Source: Sphingobium sp. OAS761 (GTDB lineage: Bacteria; Pseudomonadota; Alphaproteobacteria; Sphingomonadales; Sphingomonadaceae). Taken from it: a stretch of DNA of 64,000 nucleotides. Made by a program: the position numbers and the translations under genes. Location of the stretch: positions 62,001 to 126,000 of the forward strand of contig NZ_JALJVY010000010.1 in the NCBI RefSeq assembly GCF_024168485.1, in the 5' to 3' direction. Below the pieces are notes generated by a model that did not search any database, was not told the origin of the DNA, and saw nothing but the letters and a program-made list of their open reading frames with translations. Position 1 is the stretch's first letter. Each line of letters starts with the position of its first letter. Positions 30,926-39,712 of this stretch are shown here, in pieces.

Positions 30926-33787
30926 TCAGCCGAGTCGATCGAGCGCGGCTTTCAGCCGTTCCGCTTCGGCGCTCTTTTCGGCGTGGTCCTCGCGCGCCTT
31001 GGCCACGGCTTCGGGCTTGGCCTTCTCCACGAAACTGGGGTTAGACAGGCGACCGCCCAGCCCGTCCCGCTCCTTCTCTGCCGCAGCCAGCGCCTTGGCA
31101 AGGCGGGTCTTTTCCGCCGCAATGTCGATCACGCCTTCCAACGGCAGGATGAAGGTCGCCTCATCCACCACGATCTGCGCCGCGCCGCCGGCCGGCGGTT
31201 CGCCGAAGGTCAGGCTTTCGACCCGGCCAAGCCGCGCCAGCGCCGCGCCCTGCCGGTCGAGCCGGCGCTGCGTCGCTTCCGCGGCATCCCGCACGATCAC
31301 CGGCAGCTTCGCGCCCGGCGGCACGTTGAGTTCCGTGCGCGCCGTCCGCATCGCGCTGACAAGGCGGATCAGCCAGTCGATCTCGCCCTGCGCGTCGGTG
31401 TCGACGGCGGCGAGCGCCTGGGGCCAGCGCGCGACGATCAGTTCGCTCGCGCGGTCGCCGGTCAGGTGCCACAATTCTTCGGTGATGAAGGGCATGAAGG
31501 GGTGCAGCATGACCAGGATCTGGTCGAAGGCCCAACCCGCGACGGCGCGCGTTTCGTCGTCCATCGCACCCTTGGTCAGTTCGATATACCAGTCGCAAAA
31601 CTGGTCCCAGACGAAATGATAGATGGCATTGGCGGCCGCATCGAACCGCAGTTCCGCCATGGCCGTATCGATCGCCTGAACGGTCGCGACCGTTTCGGCG
31701 ATGATCCAGCGGTTGACCGGCAGTGCGGCAGGAGGCGCTTCATGCGCGGTCGAAGCGGTGACGCCGTTCGACTGGAGAAAGCGCGCCGCGTTCCACAGCT
31801 TCGTCGCGAAGTTGCGATAACCCTCGACCCGCTTCTCATCCATCTTCACATCGCGGCCCTGGCTTTCCATCGCCGCCATGAAGAAGCGCAGCGCGTCCGC
31901 GCCGAATTTGTCGATCAGGCCGAGCGGATCGACCACATTGCCCTTGGACTTGGACATTTTCTGCCCGTCCGCGGCGCGGACCAGGCCGTGGAGATAGAGC
32001 TTGCGCCACGGCACCTGCCCCATGAACTCCATCCCCTGCATCGCCATGCGCGCGTCCCAGAAGAACAGGATGTCGAAGCCGCTGATGAGCAGGTCGTTGG
32101 GATAGTGACGCTCCAGCGTCTCCGACTGTTCCGGCCAGCCCAGCGTGCCGAAGGGCCAGAGCGCCGAGGAGAACCAGGTGTCTAGCACGTCGTTATCTCG
32201 CCACACCGGCAAATGCGTATCTAGATTAAAGCCGGGCTGTAGGAGCACCGTCATCGCTTCCGATGAGGAGTCGCAAACTACCAACTCGCGATGGCCAAGT
32301 TGGGCGTAGTAATCAGCTAGCTGCGCCAGAGCGTCTGCCTCTGTTTCCGCGACAACCGCATAATCGGGTTCAGACGACTTCGTCGCAAATTCAGGGTCGT
32401 TGGCAAAACTAAAAGCTGGCTTCAAACCTTCGAGCGTACTGATAATTCTTGGCCCAAACCACGCCGGAATCCGGTGTCCCCACCAGAGCTGGCGCGACAC
32501 GCACCAGGGCTGGATATTCTCCATCCAGTTGAAGAAGGTCTTTTCCCAGCTCCTGGGCACAATCTCGATCGCGCCGTCGCGCACCGCCTGCATCGGGGCT
32601 TGGGCCAGCGTTTCGGCGTCGACATACCATTGATCGGTCAGCCAGGGTTCGATCACCACGCCGGAACGGTCGCCATAGGGCGTCTGGATGGTGCGGGGCT
32701 CGAAGTCGGCGGCGACCTCCTCACCCTCCTTGTCCTTCGTGACATGCGGCACCAGGAAGCCCAGCGCCTTCATCTCCTCGACCACCGCCTTGCGCGCATC
32801 GAAGCGGTCCATGCCGAGATAGGTGTCGGGCACCTTCCCGTCGGCGGTCTGCACCACCTTGGCATCGGCATCGAACATGTTGAGCATGTCACCGGCCTTC
32901 ATGCCCGCGCGCTTGCCGACCTCGAAATCGTTGAAGTCGTGGCCGGGCGTGATCTTGACCGCGCCGGAGCCCAGTTCCGGGTCGGCATGTTCGTCCGCCA
33001 CGATCTTGAAGCGGCGGCCGGTGATCGGCTGGAGAATATCCTTGCCGATGACATCGCGATAGCGCGGATCGTCGGGATGGACCGCGACCGCCATGTCGGC
33101 CAGCATGGTTTCGGGCCGGGTGGTGGCGACGACGATATGATCGCTGCCGTCAGCAAGGCGAACCCCGTCCGCCAGCGGATAGCGGAAACGCCAGAAGCCG
33201 CCCTGCGTTTCCTTCGTCTCCACCTCAAGGTCGGAGATGGCCGAGCGGAAATGCGGGTCCCAGTTCACCAGACGCTTGTCGCGATACAGAAGTCCGCGCT
33301 TGTGCAACTCCACGAACACCTTGATGACGGCCTTCGAAAAGCCTTCATCCATGGTGAAGCGTTCGTTCGCCCAGTCCATGGAGCAGCCCAGACGGCGCAG
33401 CTGGCGCGTGATCGCGCCGCCGCTTTCCGCCTTCCATTCCCAAACCTTCGCGATGAAATCCTCGCGGGTGAAATCGGTACGCTTCTGCTGCTGCGCGTTG
33501 AGCTGCCGCTCGACCACCATCTGCGTCGCGATGCCGGCATGATCGGTGCCCACGACCCACAGCGCATCCTTGCCGCGCAGCCGCTCGTAGCGGATGATGA
33601 TGTCCTGCAACGTGTTGTCCAGCGCATGGCCAATATGCAGGCTGCCCGTCACGTTGGGCGGCGGGTTGACAATGGTGAAGGGCGTCGCGTCCGGGCGTTC
33701 GGGGCGGAACAGCCCCTTTTCTTCCCAATGGGCGTACCAGCGGGATTCGATGGATGCGGGGTCGAATGTCTTGGGCAACTCGGTCAT
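30926..33787 (-). CDS. valS: Valyl-tRNA synthetase
   Basis: The 953-residue class I synthetase has the HIGH box at residues 51-54 ([16 protein letters not shown]), the KMSKS loop ([14 protein letters not shown]) near residue 600 and a C-terminal coiled coil ([14 protein letters not shown]). It charges tRNA-Val and edits threonine. One part is odd: between IPAWFG and [12 protein letters not shown] there are about 77 residues instead of the roughly 25 expected. The DNA there (32190-32460) is clearly less GC-rich than the rest of the gene. The reading frame stays open and all catalytic motifs are present, so the enzyme should work. Confidence 0.96.
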   Translation of the reverse strand: MTELPKTFDPASIESRWYAHWEEKGLFRPERPDATPFTIVNPPPNVTGSLHIGHALDNTLQDIIIRYERLRGKDALWVVGTDHAGIATQMVVERQLNAQQQKRTDFTREDFIAKVWEWKAESGGAITRQLRRLGCSMDWANERFTMDEGFSKAVIKVFVELHKRGLLYRDKRLVNWDPHFRSAISDLEVETKETQGGFWRFRYPLADGVRLADGSDHIVVATTRPETMLADMAVAVHPDDPRYRDVIGKDILQPITGRRFKIVADEHADPELGSGAVKITPGHDFNDFEVGKRAGMKAGDMLNMFDADAKVVQTADGKVPDTYLGMDRFDARKAVVEEMKALGFLVPHVTKDKEGEEVAADFEPRTIQTPYGDRSGVVIEPWLTDQWYVDAETLAQAPMQAVRDGAIEIVPRSWEKTFFNWMENIQPWCVSRQLWWGHRIPAWFGPRIISTLEGLKPAFSFANDPEFATKSSEPDYAVVAETEADALAQLADYYAQLGHRELVVCDSSSEAMTVLLQPGFNLDTHLPVWRDNDVLDTWFSSALWPFGTLGWPEQSETLERHYPNDLLISGFDILFFWDARMAMQGMEFMGQVPWRKLYLHGLVRAADGQKMSKSKGNVVDPLGLIDKFGADALRFFMAAMESQGRDVKMDEKRVEGYRNFATKLWNAARFLQSNGVTASTAHEAPPAALPVNRWIIAETVATVQAIDTAMAELRFDAAANAIYHFVWDQFCDWYIELTKGAMDDETRAVAGWAFDQILVMLHPFMPFITEELWHLTGDRASELIVARWPQALAAVDTDAQGEIDWLIRLVSAMRTARTELNVPPGAKLPVIVRDAAEATQRRLDRQGAALARLGRVESLTFGEPPAGGAAQIVVDEATFILPLEGVIDIAAEKTRLAKALAAAEKERDGLGGRLSNPSFVEKAKPEAVAKAREDHAEKSAEAERLKAALDRLG

Positions 33788-33832
33788 GGAAGCGCCCTTA
33801 AAGGCCCTTCCCGTTCCATTCCAGCGAAACTA

Positions 33833-34519
33833 TCAGGGGACCCAGCGCCAGATTCCCGCCGCCCATCCCGCCAGCGGGATATGTGCCCATGTCGCGACCA
33901 GCCAGACCAGGACCCCGCCCGCCAGCGTATGCGCGCCGAACCGGCCGAACCGCGCGCGCCCGGCCACTATGGCGGCGAAAGGCCAGTAGCTGGTGCGCGC
34001 TTCCCACTCCCGCCAGAGCGCCGGTTTGAGAGCTTCCTTCTTGCGGTCCTGCAAGGCCGCACCGGCCAGCGCCAGGACCAGCATCGCCAGCGCGACGATG
34101 ATGCCGGCGGCCATGGGATAGACAAGGATGTGGCTGATGCTCCACAGCGCAAAACTCCACATCATCGGATGGCGGGTGATCGCATAGACGCCCCGCGCCT
34201 CCGCCGGCGCCGTGTTCCGGCCGGTCGGATCGGGCATGGCGGGATTGCCAACGAACGATCCCATGAGCAGGATTGCCGCCAGCAGCATGACAAGGGTCGC
34301 GACCGCCCAAAGCGCATCGCCGACAGGCCACAGCATCGCCGTTTCCGGCGCGGCGCGATAGGCCATCGCCAGCCAGCCCAATGTCGCGAAGGCGACCAGC
34401 GAATAAAGGCCCAGAAATGCGGCTTCGCCCGTCCTTCCCACGATGGACGCACGCAGCGGATGCGACAGGATGAAATGGCTGCCCACAAAGGCGATCGCCG
34501 CGATCAGCACCATCGTCAT
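33833..34519 (-). CDS. NnrU-family membrane protein
   Basis: The 228-residue protein has six to seven hydrophobic segments and the NnrU signature GVYAITRHPMMWSFALWSISHI, which also recalls isoprenylcysteine methyltransferases. NnrU was named for nitric-oxide reductase activity in denitrifiers but occurs widely without denitrification genes. Its exact role is unknown. No nitrogen-oxide genes are in this window. It lies 45 nt upstream of valS on the same strand. Confidence 0.82.
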   Translation of the reverse strand: MTMVLIAAIAFVGSHFILSHPLRASIVGRTGEAAFLGLYSLVAFATLGWLAMAYRAAPETAMLWPVGDALWAVATLVMLLAAILLMGSFVGNPAMPDPTGRNTAPAEARGVYAITRHPMMWSFALWSISHILVYPMAAGIIVALAMLVLALAGAALQDRKKEALKPALWREWEARTSYWPFAAIVAGRARFGRFGAHTLAGGVLVWLVATWAHIPLAGWAAGIWRWVP

Positions 34520-34579
34520 GCCGCCCCTCCATAATCGTCAGGCGGCACCATAGTAGCAGGATCACGGCAGGGCGTCAGC

Positions 34580-36607
34580 CTATTTGCCGGTCCATCTGTC
34601 CAGCCAGCCCAAAGCCTCGCCATACCATTGCAACGAGTTTTTCGGCTTCAGCACCCAATGATTCTCGTCCGGGAAGACGAGCAGTTTCGAAGGGATGTCA
34701 CGGCGCTGGAGCGCGGTGAAGGCTGCAAGTCCCTGCGTGTAGGGGATGCGGAAATCCTTTTCCCCCGTCACCACCAGCATCGGCGTCTTCCATTGGTCCA
34801 CATGATTGACCGGGTTCCATTTCTCATATTCCCCCGCCTGCTCATAATAGGGGCCGCCATGTTCCCATTCGTCGAACCACAGTTCCTCGGTTTCATAGGC
34901 CATGGCGCGGGCGTCGAACACGCCGTCATGCTGGACGATGCACCTGAACCCGTCGGTCCACTGACCCTCGATCCAGTTCATCATATAGCCGCCATAGCTG
35001 GCGCCCAACGCACAGGCATTGCCCGCGTCGATATGGGCATCCCTGGCCGCGGCGGCGGCAAGACCCAGCTTCAGATCCTCGAGCGGCTTGCCACCCCAAT
35101 CCTTGTTGATGCTATCGACGAAAGCCTGGCCATATCCGGTGGAGCCATGGAAATCGATCGTAACCGCCGCATAGCCATGTGCCGCGAAAGCCTTTGGGTT
35201 CCAGCGGTAGGACCAGGAATCGCCGAAGCTGCCCTGCGGACCGCCATGGACCAGGAAAGCGACGGGCAGCTTGCCGGTCACGCCTTTGGGCTTGACGATC
35301 TGCCCCCACACTGTGTCTCCGGCCGCGCCCTTGAAGCTGAACCGTTCGACCGAAACGTCATCGACCCCGGCGAGCTTCGCCGCATTGACATCGGTCAGGC
35401 GGACGGGCCTGCCCTTCACGGGCATCTTCCAAAAGTCCGCGGGCGACTGGATGCTGTCGAGCGCATAGACGAAACCGCCCTGCGGTAACGGCACCACGCT
35501 GCCCGCATGTCCCTTCTCCGTCAGCCGGGTGACCTTGCCCGATGCCGCGTCGACCCGGAATACCGGGTTGTCCAGCACGTCATTGGCCGTCACCAGCAGC
35601 GACTTGCCGTCCGCCGCCCAGGCAATCGAGCCGACCGACCGGTCCCAGCCCTGCGTCAACGCCCTTGTTTCCCCGGTCGCGATGTCGCGCAACGTCAGCA
35701 CCAGCCGGTCGCTCTCATAGCCCGGCCGCTTCATCGCGGCATAGGCCAGCCACTTCCCGTCGGGCGAAACCACCGGCAGCGTGTCCGTGGCGTCGTTCGC
35801 ATCGGTCAGGTTGGTCGGCGCGGCACTGCCGTCGGCGGGAACCGAGAATATATCCAGATTGGTCGACAGCGGCTCGATCCGTCCAGCCTCGCGCAACGCG
35901 AAGAACAATGTCTTGCCGTCCCTGCTCCAGGCGATTTCCTCGCCACCGCCGAAGGGCTTGGACGGGGTATCGCCGACCAGCGCGCCCATTACGGACACCG
36001 CCGGGCCACTGGCCAGCGGCATGACGAATATCTGCGATCGCTGGCCGTCCGACCATGTGTCCCAGTGGCGCACGAACATCTTGTCATACACGCGACCGCT
36101 GCCCGCATCAGCAGCCGCATCCGCCTTCACATCGTCCAGCGTCTTCGCGCCCACCGGCCGGTCGGCCCACAGAACGACCCGCGACCCATCGGGACTTAAC
36201 AGGAATCCGGTTATGCCGCCCGGCGCCTTGCTGACCTGCACCGGATCGCCGCCGGACAGCGCCGCGCGCCACAACTGGTCGTCCCCGCTGGCATTAGACT
36301 GGAAATAGAGCGCCGTGCCGTCCGCCGAAAAGGCCGGCGATGTTTCGTTCTTGTCCGGCATCGACGCGATCAGGCGCGGACTTTGCCCGGCCTTGCCGAT
36401 GTGCAGAAGATACAGGTCGATCCGCCCCTTGTTCGCGCTCAGGTCCGTGCTGCGAAGCTGGTAGGCCAGCCATTTACCGTCCGGCGAGACCGCAGGTGCG
36501 CTTGCACGGTCGAGCGTGACCATGTCGGAGGGCGTGAAGGGGCGCGCGACAGCGGGTCCGGCGGCCAGGGCCATAGCCCCCAACCCGGCAAGCAGAAAAG
36601 TCTTCAT
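34580..36607 (-). CDS. Secreted S9-family (prolyl oligopeptidase/acylaminoacyl-peptidase) serine peptidase
   Basis: The 675-residue protein begins with a signal peptide (1-21, AVA). An N-terminal beta-propeller (about 30-390, with WD40/TolB-like SPDGKWLAY blades) is followed by an alpha/beta hydrolase domain with triad S537 (GASYGGYM), D618 (GEKDFR) and H650 (DENHW). Such enzymes clip dipeptides or acyl-amino acids from peptides in the periplasm. A short N-terminal positively charged start and clear cleavage site support the chosen ATG. Confidence 0.9.
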   Translation of the reverse strand: MKTFLLAGLGAMALAAGPAVARPFTPSDMVTLDRASAPAVSPDGKWLAYQLRSTDLSANKGRIDLYLLHIGKAGQSPRLIASMPDKNETSPAFSADGTALYFQSNASGDDQLWRAALSGGDPVQVSKAPGGITGFLLSPDGSRVVLWADRPVGAKTLDDVKADAAADAGSGRVYDKMFVRHWDTWSDGQRSQIFVMPLASGPAVSVMGALVGDTPSKPFGGGEEIAWSRDGKTLFFALREAGRIEPLSTNLDIFSVPADGSAAPTNLTDANDATDTLPVVSPDGKWLAYAAMKRPGYESDRLVLTLRDIATGETRALTQGWDRSVGSIAWAADGKSLLVTANDVLDNPVFRVDAASGKVTRLTEKGHAGSVVPLPQGGFVYALDSIQSPADFWKMPVKGRPVRLTDVNAAKLAGVDDVSVERFSFKGAAGDTVWGQIVKPKGVTGKLPVAFLVHGGPQGSFGDSWSYRWNPKAFAAHGYAAVTIDFHGSTGYGQAFVDSINKDWGGKPLEDLKLGLAAAAARDAHIDAGNACALGASYGGYMMNWIEGQWTDGFRCIVQHDGVFDARAMAYETEELWFDEWEHGGPYYEQAGEYEKWNPVNHVDQWKTPMLVVTGEKDFRIPYTQGLAAFTALQRRDIPSKLLVFPDENHWVLKPKNSLQWYGEALGWLDRWTGK

Positions 36608-36708
36608 GAAATCACCTTCGGTATCGGGCAGGCGACGCGCCGCATCGGGCTAACGTCGTCGGGATGCGAAGGGTCTAGGACGGCCAGGAAGTCGCCGCAA
36701 GGGGCGGC

Positions 36709-37182
36709 CTAGCGGCCAGTGATGCGCGCAATTTCCTTTGCGACCATTTCCTCGACCAGCGCGGGCAGGCGCGAATCCAGCCAATCCTTGAGCATGGGCT
36801 TGAGCATCGAGCGCACCAGCCCTTCCAGCGTGTTGTCGCCGCCATCCTGTGGCGTCACCAGCATGGACGACAGGGCCGCAAGCGAATGGCGCGCCGCCAC
36901 CTCGCTCTCGACCGACAGTATGCCGTCATTTTCCACCGGCGCCGTTGGCTTCGGGGCGACTTTGGGAGCGGGCATGGCAGTCTCCACCGCGATCTCTTCG
37001 GTCAGTTCCAGTACTTCTTCCACGGCGGCCGGGTCCAACGGGGCGGCTTCGACAGGCGCCTTTGCCTCCGGCCGGCTACGACGCGGCGCAGACTGTATCG
37101 CCTCCTCGCCTTCCTCGGCGATGATCCGCTTGATGGAAGAGAGGATCTCCTCCATCGAGGGCTCCTTGCTCATATCGCCCAT
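36709..37182 (-). CDS. DUF2497 protein, PopZ-like polar organising protein
   Basis: The 157-residue acidic protein has the two conserved ends of the PopZ family: the N-terminal helix SKEPSMEEILSSIKRIIAEE and the C-terminal helices TLEGLVRSMLKPMLKDWLDSRLPALVEEMV. They flank a proline/glutamate-rich disordered middle (about 35-95). In Caulobacter PopZ assembles a polar microdomain that anchors the chromosome origin and cell-cycle regulators. The start MGDMSK is chosen; a second ATG at 37171-37173 would remove three residues. It is followed by the NnrU and peptidase genes on the same strand and preceded by tolC 28 nt upstream. Confidence 0.85.
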   Translation of the reverse strand: MGDMSKEPSMEEILSSIKRIIAEEGEEAIQSAPRRSRPEAKAPVEAAPLDPAAVEEVLELTEEIAVETAMPAPKVAPKPTAPVENDGILSVESEVAARHSLAALSSMLVTPQDGGDNTLEGLVRSMLKPMLKDWLDSRLPALVEEMVAKEIARITGR

Positions 37183-37210
37183 GACCGTCCCCTGAACCGG
37201 CAACCGGCCG

Positions 37211-38680
37211 TCATTGTGCCGCTGCGGGCTCCACATTGGCGTTTTGCGGCACGCTGTCAACGGTGCGCGTCGCCTTGGCGGTCGGCGCGGGGTCGAAGTC
37301 CCAGTCGAACCATTTGTCCTTCACGCGGTCATAATTGACCATCGGGTCGTACAGGGTTCCGTTGTCCAGTCCCAGATCGTCCGCCTCCGCATGACCCATG
37401 GCGGCCAGCAGGCTGAAGCCGGCTACATAGGCGTTGCGCCGGGCGGACACCAGTTCGACCCGTGCGATCAACGCTTCCTGCTCGGCGTTCAATATGTCGA
37501 GGATGGTACGGCTGCCGACCGAGTTTTCCGCGCGGACGCCTTCCAGCGACAGGCCCGTGGCATCGACCGCCTTCTTGCTCGATTCAATCGTCTGCAACGA
37601 CGCTTGCCAGCTGGCGAAGGCCGCGCGCGTCTGCGCGATCACGCTGCGCTCCACCTCGATTTCCTGTTCCATCGACTGGGATTCGAGCGCCTGGCTGCGG
37701 CGCACCTGCGCGGCCGGCCCGCCTCCCTGATAGAGCGGTATATTGAGCTGGACCCCGGCTGCGGCCTGCTTGTTGATCTGCGACCCGCCGCCCGATGCGC
37801 CATTGTCCAGCGTGTCGAGATAATTGGTATAGCCCGCCTGGGTGAAAGCCGACACCGTCGGCATCACCGAACCCCGCGCCGCCTTCACATCATACCGGCG
37901 CGCCTCGCGTTCCTTCTGCGCAGCCAATATGTCGGGATTGTCCTTCAACGCGACCTGAACCGCCGTTTCGGGATCGGCCGGAAGTCCCGGCAGCGCCGGC
38001 GGCGGCTCCAGCGCATCCGGCGCCTCGCCGACCAGCGCGATGTAATTTTCGCGGCTGGCAATCAGCGTCGCTTCCGCCGTCTGCAAGTCCGACCGCGCCA
38101 ATGCCAGCCGGGATTCGGACTGAGCGACGTCCGTGCGCGTCAGGTCACCGACTTCGAACCGGTCGTTCGATGCCTGGAGATTGACATCCAGTACTTTGAC
38201 GTTGGCCCGATTCAGCGCGACGATCGCGCTGTCGCGGATAACGTCCATATAGGCCGCGACCGTTTGTGAAAAAATGCTGGCTTCCGTACCGCGCAGATTT
38301 GCCTGCCCCGCCTCGACCCGCGTCTTGGCCGCCTTGACACCATTGCGCACCGTGCCTCCGGCGTAGATCGGGACACTCAACTGGGCCTGTGCGTTCACCG
38401 TGCGCTGGGGCGAGGTAAAGCTGATCGTGGGTTTCAGGATGCTTTCGCTATAGCTGCCAGTGACGTTGAGCGCCGGGCGACCATCCGCCTTGCGGATTGG
38501 GACATTCTCGTCGGTGGCGCGCAGGCCGGCGCGCGCGCCGGTCAGGGTCGGGTTGAAGGCATAGGCCTTGGCCAACGCCCCCTGTAGCGTCTCGGCCCGG
38601 GCCTGCACGGCAGCGAGCAGGGAAACCGACAGCAAAGCCGTGGCGGTCACACGCCGGATGGAAGATCGCTTCGCTGTCAT
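37211..38680 (-). CDS. tolC: TolC-family outer-membrane efflux channel
   Basis: The 489-residue protein has a signal peptide (about 1-29, ARA) and two OEP repeats typical of TolC, with the helical segments GQANLRGTEASIFSQTVAAY and AQTRAAFASWQASLQTIESS. The C-terminal end is charged and polar. TolC trimers form the exit duct for type I secretion and RND pumps. No inner-membrane pump gene is adjacent. The start MTAKRSSIRR is chosen since it opens the signal peptide. Order on the minus strand is pcm-tolC-popZ-like, with gaps of 16 and 28 nt, so an operon is likely. Confidence 0.9.
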   Translation of the reverse strand: MTAKRSSIRRVTATALLSVSLLAAVQARAETLQGALAKAYAFNPTLTGARAGLRATDENVPIRKADGRPALNVTGSYSESILKPTISFTSPQRTVNAQAQLSVPIYAGGTVRNGVKAAKTRVEAGQANLRGTEASIFSQTVAAYMDVIRDSAIVALNRANVKVLDVNLQASNDRFEVGDLTRTDVAQSESRLALARSDLQTAEATLIASRENYIALVGEAPDALEPPPALPGLPADPETAVQVALKDNPDILAAQKEREARRYDVKAARGSVMPTVSAFTQAGYTNYLDTLDNGASGGGSQINKQAAAGVQLNIPLYQGGGPAAQVRRSQALESQSMEQEIEVERSVIAQTRAAFASWQASLQTIESSKKAVDATGLSLEGVRAENSVGSRTILDILNAEQEALIARVELVSARRNAYVAGFSLLAAMGHAEADDLGLDNGTLYDPMVNYDRVKDKWFDWDFDPAPTAKATRTVDSVPQNANVEPAAAQ

Positions 38681-38696
38681 GTATCCCCGTCTACAA

Positions 38697-39329
38697 TCAG
38701 AATGTGAACCGCGCCGGGGCGGCAAATCCGGGCAGCGTCACCATTTCGGTGTCGGTCAAGCTGGACAGGCCCAGCACGCCAGCGACCACACGCCCACTGC
38801 ACAGCCGTGTCACGCCCCGATCGACAATGCCCGTCACCACCCGTCCTCCGTCGACAAGCTGCTGGACGAGCGCGGCGGGAACTTCCTCTACTGCGCCATC
38901 GACGAACAACAGGTCATAGGGCGCGCCAGCCGGCGCACCGGCCGCCAGCGAACCGCGCACAACGGTCACGCCCTGCACCATGATCTCCGCGCCGCCATCT
39001 TCCTCGACTGCGGTGACGGCTGCGCCCAGCTCGGCCAGCAGCGCGGCGCTGTAGCCGGTGGCCGCACCGATCAGCAGCACCCTGTCGCCCTGCGCGACAT
39101 GCGCTTCCTTGAGCAAGCGCCCGGTAGCGAGGGGCGGGTTCAGCGCACGCCCTGCGGACAGCGGGACGGAACGATCGACATAGGCCATAGCCCGGCGATC
39201 CGCCGGCACATAGGCTTCGCGCGGCACGCGGGCCATGACGGCGATCACGCGCGGATCGTCCACGTCGCTGGTGCGCAACTGGCTTTCAACCATGGCGTTT
39301 CGCATCGAAGAAAAATTCTGCTCGGTCAC
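38697..39329 (-). CDS. Protein-L-isoaspartate O-methyltransferase (PCMT family)
   Basis: The 210-residue protein begins TEQNFSSMRNAMVESQLRTSDVDD, the usual N-terminus of alphaproteobacterial members beside tolC. The SAM-binding motif is VLLIGAATGYSAALLAEL. The family repairs isoaspartyl residues, but this short branch may not have that activity. The GTG at 39327-39329 is preferred: a GAGGA-like site lies upstream, while earlier in-frame ATGs are in an AT-rich promoter region. It stands first in a probable operon with tolC. Confidence 0.85.
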   Translation of the reverse strand: MTEQNFSSMRNAMVESQLRTSDVDDPRVIAVMARVPREAYVPADRRAMAYVDRSVPLSAGRALNPPLATGRLLKEAHVAQGDRVLLIGAATGYSAALLAELGAAVTAVEEDGGAEIMVQGVTVVRGSLAAGAPAGAPYDLLFVDGAVEEVPAALVQQLVDGGRVVTGIVDRGVTRLCSGRVVAGVLGLSSLTDTEMVTLPGFAAPARFTF

Positions 39330-39353
39330 GACGGGTCCTCGCTTGGCACAACT

Positions 39354-39371
39354 GTATTGGCAATGCAATAC
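39354..39371. promoter_or_regulatory. Inverted repeat upstream of the pcm-tolC operon
   Basis: GTATTG and CAATAC are perfect 6-bp arms around GCAATG, 25 nt upstream of the pcm GTG. It could be an operator of the pcm-tolC unit. It does not fit the zinc operator found further right. Confidence 0.4.
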
Positions 39372-39518
39372 ACTATGGAGATACTCGGACCTCTAAATCA
39401 GCGGACGGTTCGCGCCAAGCGGCTTTGCGCTTCGATCCTCAAGATTCTCGCGGCCGGTTTCCGGCCTCATCTTGACTTTGGCCGCAAAGCCGCACATTGG
39501 GGCCGCCCACCACCGGAT

Positions 39519-39592
39519 GGCCCGATGGCGGAGTGGTGACGCAGCGGACTGCAAATCCGTATACGCCGGTTCGATTCCGGCTCGGGCCTCCA
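39519..39592 (+). tRNA. tRNA-Cys (anticodon GCA)
   Basis: The 74-nt gene folds as a full cloverleaf. The acceptor stem is GGCCCGA with TCGGGCC, the anticodon loop CTGCAAA has GCA at 39551-39553, and the T arm is GCCGG-TTCGATT-CCGGC. CCA is encoded at 39590-39592. The 3' half of this gene and the DNA behind it recur in diverged form at 59905-60032. Confidence 0.96.
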
Positions 39593-39712
39593 AAATCCTG
39601 TTTGGCGACGTCTGCCAGCAGTGGAAAAATCCCTGATTCTGTTAGTTTATGGGTAATCGCTAGTTGTCAGCGACTGCCCTCATTTGCCTGTAGCCGCAGA
39701 CGATGGGGGCCT
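39570..39712 (+). repeat. Left copy of a tRNA-Cys-associated direct repeat
   Basis: The copy starts inside the tRNA T-loop with the 16-mer TTCGATTCCGGCTCGG (39570-39585) and continues about 110 bp past the tRNA. Exact blocks shared with the right copy are that 16-mer, TGGCGACGTCTGCCAGCAGT (39603-39622), TTTATGGG (39646-39653) and TTGTCAG (39664-39670), in the same order and spacing. It ends right at the receptor gene stop at 39711. It is the candidate left boundary of the zinc block. Confidence 0.7.

Noticed and set aside
30185..34534. Open frames of 666 and 686 codons on the plus strand opposite the MATE pump gene, valS and nnrU
   Set aside because: They are shadows of well-supported genes, with biased composition and no ribosome-binding sites.
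39354..39371. The inverted repeat before pcm as a sixth zinc operator
   Set aside because: It lacks the GATAT core and the fixed T and C positions shared by the five sites, and the gene has no zinc link.
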